Below are positions 36,635-46,852 of a stretch of 64,000 bases of DNA, piece after piece (positions within the stretch are counted from its first letter, which is position 1; each line of letters begins with the position of its first letter). The notes beneath the pieces were generated by a model. It was not told where the DNA came from. It searched no databases and saw only the letters and a list, made by a program, of their open reading frames with translations. The position numbers were made by a program, and so were the translations under genes. The stretch comes from Aegilops tauschii subsp. strangulata (lineage: Eukaryota > Streptophyta > Magnoliopsida > Poales > Poaceae). Where the stretch lies: NCBI RefSeq assembly GCF_002575655.3, contig NC_053039.3, positions 220,863,622 through 220,927,621 of the forward strand, read 5' to 3'.

Positions 36635-37033
36635 TTATATCTCTTTTGCTGGTGAAGAAGATGGTGGTGATGATGGGTAGTCGCACATCGAGCGTAAGAG
36701 ATCCTCCAACTTGCGGATAATGCCCTTGAGTGCAACGATATGCTCCTTCAACAAAATATTTTCGCGTGTGAGATACTTGTTTTGTATACGAGCTAACTCA
36801 ATCATCTTGAAAGCTTCGATCTCAGTTGGGATAAGAAGATTGCGATCAAGTTGAAGGATGTCTTCTGTTGCCGGAACTTGGTCCTCCGTGGCCTTCTTGA
36901 TCCCTTCATCCTTGTTGATCTCCATGGGTTCTTCCCTCGTCAGCTCTATCTTCATTAGCCAAGCATCGTTGTCACCATTGTTGGAGGAGGGGGACGACAT
37001 GATGCCTGGCCTTGACAACCTGACAGGAAACAT
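36635..37033 (-). CDS. Extra post-integrase ORF of Gypsy F, coiled-coil protein
   Basis: Intact 132-codon frame between integrase and the 3' LTR, the env position of the element. A second Met (about residue 12) precedes a Ser/Asn/Asp-rich start. The middle (about residues 55-110) is leucine- and charge-rich ('EAFKMIELARIQNKYLTRE', 'LKEHIVALKGIIRKLEDLL') and should form a coiled coil. The C-terminus is Ser/Pro-rich. There is no signal peptide or membrane segment. It is the only undamaged frame of its length in F besides integrase. It is preceded by an LTR-like block (37085-37330). Function unknown; an oligomerising accessory protein is a guess. Confidence 0.6.
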   Translation of the reverse strand: MFPVRLSRPGIMSSPSSNNGDNDAWLMKIELTREEPMEINKDEGIKKATEDQVPATEDILQLDRNLLIPTEIEAFKMIELARIQNKYLTRENILLKEHIVALKGIIRKLEDLLRSMCDYPSSPPSSSPAKEI

Positions 37034-37084
37034 CTCGAAACAAGAACAGAGGATAATTGCGTGATACGGTGGTCAAAACCTTCG

Positions 37085-37330
37085 GGAGATTATATAATGA
37101 ATTTTTACCGACCGAAAGAAGTATCGTGCAAGAAAACGGAGTCCGGAGAGCACACGAGGTGCCCACGAGGTAGGGGGTGCGCCCAGGGGGGGTAGGGCGC
37201 GCCTCCTACCCTCGTGGAAGCCTCGTGTCCTTCCCGGACTGCTTCTTATTTTCCTATTTTTCTAAATATTCCAAAAAGGAGAAAAATTGCCATTAGAACT
37301 GTTTTGGAGTCGGTTTACTTACCGTACCAC
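37085..37330 (-). promoter_or_regulatory. LTR-promoter-like block upstream of the extra ORF of F
   Basis: On the minus strand this stretch has an AT-rich part, then the block CCACGAGGGTAGGAGGCGCG..CTACCTCGTGGGC (37149-37216), then ATTATATA (37090-37097), a TATA-like sequence some 60 bp upstream of the ORF start. The order matches F's own LTR and the internal blocks of A and B. Confidence 0.5.
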
Positions 37331-37334
37331 ATAC

Positions 37335-38566
37335 CTATTCCTTTTCGGAGTCTGAGATGTTCTGGAAAGTGTCTCTTATGTATTCCTCCGTTGTTACGGT
37401 TTCAGTAACATTAGTTTCAACATTTATAGGATTACCTGAGATATAATGTTTGATTCTTTGACCATTTACCACCTTTGGATTTGTGCCTTCAAAGTTGTTG
37501 ATTTTTATGGCACTGGAACGATAGACCTCCTTGATAACGTAAGGAACTTCCCATTTAGAGAGAAGCTTTCCTGCAAAAAATCTTAAACGAGAGTTGTACA
37601 GCAACACATAATCACCTACATTAAACGCACGCTTTTGTATCCTTTTGTCATGCCATCTTTTAACTTTTTCTTTAAACAACTTCGCGTTCTCATAGGCTTG
37701 GGTTCTCCATTCATCAAGTGAGCTAATGTCAAATAACCTCTTCTTACCGGCAAGTTTGAAATCATAATTGAGCTCTTTAATGGCCCAATATGCCTTATGT
37801 TCTAATTCGAGAGGTAAGTGACATGCTTTTCCATAAACCATTTTATACGGAGACATACCCATAGGATTTTTATATGCAGTTCTATAGGCCCATAATGCAT
37901 CATCAAGTTTCTTGGACCAATTCTTTCTAGATCTATTAACAGTCTTTTGCAAAATTAATTTGAGCTCTCTGTTACTCAATTCTACTTGACCACTAGACTG
38001 TGGGTGATAAGGAGATGCAATTCTATGATTAACATCATACTTAGCAAGCATTTTACGAAATGCACCATGAATAAAATGTGAACCACCATCAGTCATTAAA
38101 TATCTAGGGACTCCAAACCTCGGAAAAATAACTTCTTTAAGCATCTTAATAGAGGTGTTATGATCAGCACTACTAGTTGGAATAGCTTCTACCCACTTAG
38201 TAACGTAATCAACAGCAACTAAAATATGTGTATACCCATTAGAGGAAGGAAAAGGTCCCATATAATCAAAGCCCCAAACATCAAATGGTTCAATAACAAG
38301 TGAATAATTCATAGGCATTTCTTGACGTCTACTAATATTACCAATTCTTTGACATTCATCACAAGATAAGACAAACTTACGAGCATCCTTGAAGAGAGTA
38401 GGCCAATAAAAACCGGATTGCAATACCTTATGCGCCGTTCTATCTCCAGCGTGGTGTCCTCCATAAGCCTCGGAGTGACACTTGCGTAGGATCTGTTCCT
38501 GTTCATGCTCAGGTACACAACGTCTAATAACACCATCTACTCCTTCTTTATAAAGATGTGGGTCAT
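37335..38566 (-). pseudogene. Integrase of Gypsy F
   Basis: Nearly complete open frame (37335-38423 from Met, open further upstream to the stop at 38568). The N-terminal HHCC zinc finger spans the H..H near 38450 and 'CDECQRIGN'. The catalytic core follows with 'DVWGFDYMGPFP' (first Asp), 'MTDGGSHF' (second Asp) and 'HPQSSGQVELSNRELK' (Glu). The C-terminal part has the GDYVLLYNSRLRFFAGKLLSKWEVPYVI region seen in plant Gypsy integrases. Integrase inserts element cDNA into chromosomes. The domain looks intact, but it is separated from RNase H by a stop, so the polyprotein is broken. Confidence 0.85.
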
Positions 38567-38567
38567 C

Positions 38568-39110
38568 CTAGAAGTAATGTCTCAAATCATAGAAAAACTT
38601 TTTCTTTTGCTGGTATGTGAAACTAGGCGGTATAAATTTAGCAACAATGTAATTAGCATAATCAGCATACCATGGAGCAGTACGAGAAGCATTTATGACA
38701 TTTAATTGTTCATCGGGAAAGCTATCTTCAATATGCAGTGGGTCATCAAGAACATTTTCTAACCTAGACAAGTTGTCTGCAACGGGGTTCTCAGCTCCCT
38801 TTCTATCAATAATATGCAAATCAAATTCTTGTAGTAGAAGAACCCATCTAATAAGTCTAGGTTTAGCATCTTTCTTTCCAATAAGGTATTTAATAGCAGC
38901 ATGATCAGTGTGAATAGTTACTTTAGAATCAACAATATAAGGTCTGAACTTATCACAAGCAAAAACAACTGCTAAGAATTCCTTTTCAGTAGTAGCATAA
39001 TTTCTCTGAGCACTGTCTAGGGTTTTACTAGCATATTGAATAACATTTAATTTCTTATCAACTCTTTGTCCTAGAACAGCACCTACAGCATAATCACTAG
39101 CATCACACAT
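38568..39110 (-). pseudogene. RNase H of Gypsy F
   Basis: Open stretch of about 180 codons with '[16 protein letters not shown]' (first catalytic Asp), '[14 protein letters not shown]' (Glu), '[11 protein letters not shown]' (Asp) and '[10 protein letters not shown]' (last Asp), all RNase H core residues. It ends in TAG at 38568-38570, where the frame should continue into integrase. RNase H removes the RNA strand of the RNA/DNA hybrid and forms the polypurine primer. Confidence 0.85.
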
Positions 39111-41099
39111 AATTTCAAAGGGTAAATTCCAATCAGGTGGCTGAACAATAGGTCAGAAATTAATGCTTTCTTAAGTATTTCAAATGCTTCTACACAATCA
39201 TCATCAAAGACAAAAGGGATATCTTTTTGTAATAGATTAGTCAGAGGCCGAGAAATTTTTGAGAAGTCCTTAATGAACCTCCTATAAAAACCGGCATGAC
39301 CAAGAAAACTTCTTATACCTTTGATGTCCTTGGGACATGGCATCTTTTCAATAGCATCAACTTTAGCTTTATCAACTTCAATACCTCTTTCGGAAATTTT
39401 ATGCCCCATAAAGTGGCATTTCTCCCAATTCAAGACAAGGTTAGTTTCTTCACATCTCTGCAAAACTCGATCAAGGTTGCTCAAGCAATCATCAAAAGAG
39501 GATCCATAAACGGAGAAATCGTCCATGAAAACCTCACAAATCTTTTCACAAAAATCAGAGAATATAGCCATCATGCATCTTTGAAAGGTAGCAGGTGCAT
39601 TACATAAACCAAAAGGCATACGTTTATAAGCAAAAGTACTAAAAGGGCAAGTAAACGTGGTCTTTGCTTGATCATCAGCTGACACTGGTATTTGAGAGAA
39701 ACCAGAGTAACCATCTAGAAAGCAGAAATGTGTGTGTTTGGATAATCTTTCTAGCATTTGATCAATGAAAGGCAAGGGGTAAGGATCTTTTTAGTAGCTT
39801 TATTTAATTTACGGAAATCAATTACCATCCTATAACCTGTAATAATTCTTTGCGGAATCAATTCTTCTTTATCATTAGGAACGAAAGTAATACCTCCCTT
39901 CTTAGGGACACAATGGACAGGACTAACCCACTGACTATCAGCAACGGGATAAATTATACCTGCCTCAAGGAGCTTTAATATTTCCTTTCTTACCACTTCT
40001 TTCATCTTAGGATTTAACCGTCGCTGATGATCAATAACTGGTTTGGCGTCTTTCTCCAAATTTATTTTGTGTTGGCATAGAGTGGGACTAATGCCCTTAA
40101 GATCATCGAGAGTATATCCAATAGCAGCACGGTGCTTCTTCAGAGTTTTCAATAATTTCTCTTCTTCATGCTCTGAAAGGTTAGCACTAATAATAACAGG
40201 ATATATCTTCTTTTCATCAAGATAAGCATATTTAAGAGTATCAGGTAACGGTTTCAGCTCAAACACGGGATCACCCTTGGGTGGAGGAGGATCCCCTAGG
40301 ATTTCAACATGCAAATTGTGTTTCAGAATGGGTCCTTGTTTGAAGAATACTTCATCTATTTCCCTTCTTTCATTCATAAACATATCATTTTGATGGTCTA
40401 GCAAATATTGTTTTAAAGGATCATTAGGGGGCACAGCAATAGAAGCAAGACCAATAATTTCATCCTTACTAGGCAATTCTTCATCATGGGGTTGTCTACG
40501 AAATTTAGAAAAATTAAACTCATGAGACATATCATCCAAACCAATAGTAACAACTTCCTTTTCGCAGTCTATCTTAGCATTAACAGTGTTCAAGAAGGGT
40601 CTACCAAATATAATGGGACAAAAGCTATCTTGTGGGGAACCAAGAACAAGAAAATCAGCAGGATATTTAGCTTTCCCACACAAGACTTCAACATCTCTAA
40701 CAATCCCAATTGGTGAAATAGTATCTCTATTGGCAAGCTTAATGGTGACATCAATTTCTTCTAACTCGGCGGGTGCAATACATGCATAATTTCTTTATAT
40801 AAAGAGATAGGTATTGCACTAGCACTAGCACCCATATCACACAAGCCATGATAACAATGATCTCCTATTTTAACAGAAATAATAGGCATGCCTACCACAG
40901 AAATAAATAACATGCCCATCAATATTAGCACCAGGTTTAGCAATTCTAGCAGTTTCCTCACAGAAATAAATAACATGCCCATCAATATTATCAGCCAAGA
41001 GATCTTTAACAATAGCAATATTAGGTTCAACTTTAACTTGCTCAGGGGATGTATAAGTTCTAATATTGCTTTTACAAACCACAATTGAAGCTTTATCAT
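39083..41099 (-). pseudogene. Protease and reverse transcriptase of Gypsy F
   Basis: From 41099 downward a gag-pro linker leads to a retropepsin region: 'GLCDMGASASAIPISLYKE' (DMGA active site) near 40790-40850, then 'PIIFGRPFLNTVNAKIDCE' near 40580-40620. The RT N-terminal part (to 39751) contains 'GITYPVADSQWVSPVHCVPKKGG' type sequence and 'MVIDFRKLNKAT'. The palm continues in another frame (39775-39083) with 'FCFLDGYSGFSQIPV', 'MPFGLCNAPATFQRCM' and the active site FMDD. Frameshifts near 40800, 39780 and 39150 break it. The linker contains a 63-bp tandem duplication (40896-41021). Confidence 0.85.
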
Positions 41100-41201
41100 G
41101 ATCCTTTATTCTAAGAGGGAAAGGTGGTTTCTCAACATAAGCAGTAGGAACAATAGGATCATTATAAGTGATAGTCTTTTCTTCAACTTTAATAGGTTCA
41201 A

Positions 41202-41876
41202 CTACTTAGCAAAAGATTCACAAAAAGAAGCTACTATCTCTGAGTCAAGTCCATATTTAGTGCTAAATTTACGGAAAACATCGGTATCCATAAAAGATTT
41301 AACACAATCAAACTTAGGTGTTATACCTGACTCCTGACCTTCGTCGAGATCCCAATCTTCAGAGTTGCGTTTAATTCTTTCCAATAAATCCCATTTGAAT
41401 CCAATAGTCTTCATCATAAAAGAACCAGTACAAGAAGTATTGAGCATGGAGCGATTGTTGTCAGAAAGCCGAGCATAAATTTTTTGAATAGTCATTTCTC
41501 TTGAGAGCTCATGATTGGGGCATGAATATAACATTGACTTAAGCCTCCCCCAAGCTTGAGCGATGCTTTCTCCTTCGCGAGGCCAAAAATTATATATATA
41601 ATTACGATCACGATGAACAAGATGCATAGGATAAAACTTCTAATGAAATTCCAATTTCAATCGCTTGTAATCCCATGATCCCATATCATCACATAGCCTA
41701 TACCATGTCAATGCATCTCCCTTCAAAGATAAAGGGAAGACATTCTTCTTGATAACATCATCGGGCATACCTGCAAGCTTAAATAATCCACAAACTTCAT
41801 CCACATAGATTAAGTGTAAATCGGGATGCAATGTTCCATCTCCTGCAAAAGGATTAGCTAGCAGTTTCTCTATCAT
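41202..41876 (-). pseudogene. gag of Gypsy F
   Basis: Two open pieces in different frames (41876-41640 and 41627-41202) separated by a stop and frame change near 41635. Gag core signatures are 'KKNVFPLSLKGDALTWY' and 'GESIAQAWGRLKSMLYSCPNHEL', recognisably related to 'FPFSLKGDAKTWF' and 'QAWGRLLGLL' in A and B. The N-terminal region is missing or unreadable between 41880 and the primer site. Confidence 0.82.
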
Positions 41877-42071
41877 ACTGAAGGAATTTCAAAGTAAACA
41901 TCTTCAGTAGGTTCAGTAGGTTGAGGAGCGACTCTTTGCTCGACTGGTCGGGGTGAAGATACCCCGAACAAGCCCCTCAAAGGATACTTTCCATAGTAAC
42001 AAGTGACAGTAAATTTCAGCACACTATATAAATTTTTCCTTACCAAATTCCACCTACCAAAGGCGCTTCAC

Positions 42072-42089
42072 TCCCCGGCAACGGCGCCA
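42072..42089 (-). other. Primer-binding site of Gypsy F (tRNA-Asp)
   Basis: The minus strand reads TGGCGCCGTTGCCGGGGA eleven bases from the 5' LTR, identical to that of B. Confidence 0.93.
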
Positions 42090-42100
42090 GAAAAGAGTCT

Positions 42101-43621
42101 TGATGACCCACAAGTATAGGGGATCTATCGTAGTCCTTTCGATAAGTAAGAGTGTCGAACCCAACGAGGAACAGAAGGAAATGATAAGCGGTTTTCAGCA
42201 AGGTATTCTCTGCAAGCACTAAAATTATCGGTAACAGATAGTTTTGTGATAAGGTAATTTGTAACGGGTAACAAGTAACAAGTGTAAACAAAGTGCAGCA
42301 AGGTGGCCCAATCCTTTTTGTAGCAAAGGACAAGCCTGGACAAACTCTTATATAGAGAAAAGCGCTCCCGAGGACACATGGGAATTATCGCCAAGCTAGT
42401 TTTCATCACGCTCATATGATTCGCGTTCAGTACTTTGATAATTTGATATGTGGGTGGACCGGTGCTTGGGTGTTGTCCTTACTTGGACAAGCATCCCACT
42501 TATGATTAACTCCTATTGCAAGCATCCGCAACTACAAAAGAAGTATTAAGGTAAACCTAACCATAGCATGAAACATATGGATCCAAATCAGCCCCTTACG
42601 AAGCAACACATAAACGAGGGTTTAAGCTTCTGTCACTCTAGCAACCCATCATCTACTTATTACTTCCCAATGCCTTCCTCTAGGCCCAAATAATGGTGAA
42701 GTGTCATGTAGTCGACGTTCACATAACACCACTAGAGGAGAGACACCATACATCTCATCAAAATATCGAACGAATACGAAATTCACATGACTACTTATAG
42801 CAAGACTTCTCCCATGTCCTCAGGAACAAACGTAACTACTCACAAATCGTATTCATGTTCATAATCAAAGGGGTATTAATATGCATAATGGATCTTAACA
42901 TATGATCTTCCACCAAATAAACCAACTAGCATCAACTACAAGGAGTAACCAACACTACTAGCAACCTACAGGTACCAATATGAGGCTTTGGGACAAAGAT
43001 TGGATACAAGAGATGAACTAGGGTTTGAGAGGAGATGGTGCTGGTGAAGATGTTGATGGAGATTGGCCCCCTCCCGATGAGAGGAGCTTTGGTGATGACG
43101 ATGGCGATGATTTCCCCCTCCCGAAGGGAAGTTTCCCCGGCAGAACAGCTCTGCCGGAGCCCTAGATTGGTTCCGCCAAGGTTCCGCCTCGTGGCGGTGG
43201 AGTTTCTTCCCGAAAGCTTGCTTATGATTTTTTCTCGGACGAAAGACTTCATATAGCAGAAGATGGGCACCGGAGGGCCACCAGGGGGCCCACGAGGCAG
43301 GGGGCGCGCCCAGGGGGTAGGGCGCGCCCCCACCCTCGTGGCCAGGGTGTGGGCCCCCTCTGGTATTTTCTTTGCCCAGTATTTTTCATTATTTCCATAA
43401 ATGACTTCCGTAGAGTTTCAGGACTTTTGGAGTTGTGCAGAATAAGTCTCTAATATTTGCTCCTTTTCCAGCCCGGAATTCCAGCTGCCGGCATTCTCCC
43501 TCTTCATGTACACCTTGTAAAATAAGAGAGAATAGGCATAAGTATTGTGACATAACGTGTAATAACAGCACATAATGCGATAAATATCAATATAAAAGCA
43601 TGATGCAAAATGGACGTATTA
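42101..43621 (-). repeat. 5' LTR of Gypsy F
   Basis: 1521 bp, nearly identical to the 3' LTR. A 16-bp stretch in the GC-rich block (near 43300-43330) is present here and absent in the other copy. The outer end reads TTA instead of TCA. Confidence 0.93.
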
Positions 43622-43716
43622 GTCTCTAGGCACATGTGGGAGTAGTTGCTATCAATTTTGTTGAGTTTGGTTCACTTTTATTTTAAGTTACTAAAAATTT
43701 CAGAAATTTTCAGAAA

Positions 43717-44810
43717 ATGATGAAGAGATTTTTGAGGGGCTCTTCGAGCCGAAGCTCGAAGGATAAGCAAAGTGAAGAGAATAAGAAGCCCAAGTATAAT
43801 CTTCCTCGCACCGCGGAAGTTCGTCCGTGTGAATGGCCTTGTGGTGAGTTCTTGAGAGCAGCCGGGATTCACGATGATATTTATTATTTGGCTGAGAATG
43901 CGGGCCTCACCGACTTCCTCCGCGACCAGCGCGAACAGTATCTCCTACTAACTAATATTTTTGTGCAAAATTTTCATTTCCATGCTAGGAGATCACCACC
44001 TTCGGTGGATTTTTATTATATGACGAGTATAAGGAGATGTCCCTTTATGATTTTTGTGAGGTTTGCAAGTTACCCTTTGCGGGCAGCATAGAGGAACCAC
44101 ATCATAATGATGTGGAAGGGTTTATTGATATGATTGTTGTAGGGGAAACGAGGAAAGTTTCCGATGCAAGAATCACTAGCATACACTTTCCTGTTCTACG
44201 TTACTTTGCAATATTTGCTAGTAGATGTTTAATTGGCCGCGGGAACTGTGGAAACCTTAGTGCCCCTGATATTGTTATTTTGTGCCATGCCTTGTTTCGT
44301 GATAACACTTTTAGTTTAGGCACTATTGTTGCCAAACGGTTAAATCTGAACCGTACGAAGGGTCCCATCTTGGGAGGTATCTTCGCCTCGCGCCTTGCTG
44401 CACACTTTAACATACCTATTAGGCATTATGAGAAAGAAGAAAAGTTGCTGCCTCCCGTTTTTCTAGACTATAAGAGTATGGTAGCACATGATTTTATTGT
44501 TAAGAATAAGAAAAAGATGCTTAACTATAGACAGATATTTGATAAAAATTACTTTGAGACTATTACTTTGCCTGCTCCTTCTTTGTTCAACTTATCTTCA
44601 GGCATGTACCTTGTTCTGCCGGAGGCCATTCATGCCTACCGGAGCCTAACACCAGCTCCAGAGCCCGAGCCGGAGCCACCACTTGATCCTCACCGTCAGT
44701 TTGTTTATCAGTGGGATCCGGAGGAGATCGCCAACCAGTGGCACCCCAAGGAGCACCTCGAGGATCCTTCTCAGTACACCGGAGAGAGTAGCTTTGATCC
44801 ATGGGCATAA
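43717..44810 (+). pseudogene. ATHILA-ORF1-like gene of Gypsy A (one frameshift)
   Basis: Homologue of the 23321-24333 gene in B. The first stretch (43717-44091) has a basic/serine-rich start, 'RPCEWPCGEFLRAAGIHDDIY' and 'NFHFHARRSPPSVDFY'. A base lost near 44015 shifts into 44037-44810: 'MSLYDFCEVCKLPFAGS', 'ITSIHFPVLRYFAIFASRCLIGR', 'DYKSMVAHDFIVKNKKKML'. The C-terminus is Pro/Glu-rich. Apart from the one shift the gene is open over about 360 codons. The start ATG lies three bases after an AG acceptor-like site at 43713. Biochemical function is not known for the family. Confidence 0.75.
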
Positions 44811-44831
44811 ACCAACTTAGGCCAAAAGCCT

Positions 44832-44845
44832 AAGCTTGAGGGAGT
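44832..44845 (+). other. Internal polypurine-tract-like copy in Gypsy A
   Basis: AAGCTTGAGGGAGT, one base different from the true polypurine tract (46839-46852), about 20 bp after the ORF stop, as in B. Confidence 0.65.
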
Positions 44846-46838
44846 ACATATTTCCCACCGACATTACATTCATGTTCACACACTCATGCTAGTTGTCGGT
44901 GCTCAGACTTTTTCATTGTAATATCCATGCTAGTTTATTTTCTGTTTTAAGCCTTCTTCTTGTGTGTTTGAAAAACCTTAAGAAAAAACCAAAAAAAATA
45001 GTTATAGCTTTTAGTTAGTTTACTTTCCATGCTTGTAGTATTAATAATTAAAAGAAAACCCAAAAAGATTTCTCGTTCTTCTTTTGCTTGTTGGGAGCTT
45101 TCCCGTGTAAATAGTTTTATTTCTTTTCTTTCCTTTGGGGGTCGAGAGGAGAAGACCATAATGAACATGTTGAAGTGGCTCTTATATGCGTTATTATTGA
45201 TTTAACAAAGAGCCCATATTACCTTGTCTTCTCCCATGTATTAAATGCTTGCAGATTCTAGCTTAGTCCAATGCACGCACACTATTATTATTATCCACAC
45301 CGTTCAGTCGTGCAAGTGAAAGGCAATAATGACGATATAAGATGGACTGATTGAGATGAGAGAAGCTGGTATGAACTCGACCTCTCTTGTTTTTGTAAAT
45401 ATGATTAGTTCATCGTTCCTGATTCAGCCTATTATGAATGAAACATGTTTGCAATGAAAATTAGAGATTATAGTTGCTCATGCCATGCTTAATTAGCTAG
45501 GAGTTTATAATGGTTTACCTTGCGTGCCAACATGCTATTAAAATGGTTGTGATGTGGTATGATGGGGTGGTATCCTCCTTTGAACGATTCGAGTGACTTG
45601 ACTTGGCACATGTTCACACATATAGTTGAAACAAAATCAACATAGCCTCCACAATATTTATGTTCATGGTGGATTATATCCTACTCATGCTTGCACTCAA
45701 TGTTTATTAATTTTAATGCATGTTCATGACTGTTGTCGCTCTCTAGTTGGTCGCTTCCCAGTCTCTTTCTAGCCTTCACTTGTACTAAGCGGGAATACTG
45801 CTTGTGCATCCACTTCCATAAACCCCAAAGTTATTCCATATGAGTCCACCATACCTTCCTATATGCGGTTCCTACCTGCCGTTCCAAGTAAATTTGTATG
45901 TGCCAAACTCTAAACCTTCAAATGAAATTCGGTTTTGTATGCACGAATAGCTCATGTATCAACTAGGACTGTCTGTATCTTCCATGCTAGGCGGGTTATT
46001 CTCAAGAGGAGTGGACTCCGCTCCTCACTCACGAGAAAATGGCTAGTCACCGGGATGCCCAGTCCCATGCTCAAATCAAATCAAAATAATTGCAAACAAA
46101 ACTCCCCCAGGACTGTTGCTAGTTGGAGGCACCCGTTGTTTCGGGCCAGCCATGGATTGATGCTTGTTGGCGGTGGGGGAGTATAAACTTTACCATTCTG
46201 TTTGGGAACCGCCTATAATGTGTGTAGCATGGAAGATATCGAGATCTCTCGGTTGTTATGTTGACAATGAAAGTATGCCGCTCAAAATATTATTTATCTC
46301 TATTTCAAAATTGAGCTCTGGCACCTCTACAAATCCCTGCTTCCCTCTGCAAAGGGCCTATCTATTTACTTTTATGTTGAGTCATCATCCTCTTACTAAA
46401 AAGCACCAGTTGGAGAGCACCGCTGTCATTTGCATCCATTACTATTAATTTATATTGAGTATGACTATGACTGGATCTCTTTTACCATGAATTACAATGT
46501 TTAGTCAGTCCTTGATCTTCAGAGGTGCTCTGCATTTATGTTTTGCGGTATCAGAAAGGGTTAGCGAGATACCATCTTGTTATATCATATTATTATTGTT
46601 TTGAGAAAGTGCTGCCATCCGAGATTTATTATTATTGCTCGCTAGTTGATTATGTCATTGATATGAGTAAACATGAGACCTAAGTGTTATTGTGGATATG
46701 GTTAGTTCATAATCTTTGCTGAAAACTTGAATGCTGGCTTTACATATTTACAACAACAAGAGCAAACAGAGTTTGTAAAAGTTTTTCTTTATCACTTTCA
46801 GTTTGTCAACTGAATTGCTTGAGGACAAGCAAAGGTTT
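44846..46838 (+). other. 2-kb non-coding region of Gypsy A
   Basis: Counterpart of 24369-26360 in B, similar throughout. No coding sequence recognised. Confidence 0.7.
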
Positions 46839-46852
46839 AAGCTTGGGGGAGT
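46839..46852 (+). other. Polypurine tract of Gypsy A
   Basis: AAGCTTGGGGGAGT immediately before the 3' LTR. Confidence 0.9.

Larger units (their letters stand above)
29318..43621 (-). mobile_element. Gypsy retrotransposon F (Athila-type pol), reverse orientation
   Basis: LTRs at 29318-30822 (1505 bp, 3') and 42101-43621 (1521 bp, 5'), a tRNA-Asp primer site (42072-42089) and a polypurine tract (30823-30836). On the minus strand it encodes gag, protease, RT, RNase H and integrase in that order, then an extra ORF. Most frames carry stops or shifts. It lies in the probable leader intron of A's ATHILA-like gene. The TSD is imperfect: AGCTC (29313-29317) on the left and GTCTC (43622-43626) on the right, both near the GGCTC that B shows at the empty site. 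The right LTR ends TTA rather than TCA. A 4.2-kb solo LTR interrupts F at 32403-36617. Confidence 0.92.
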
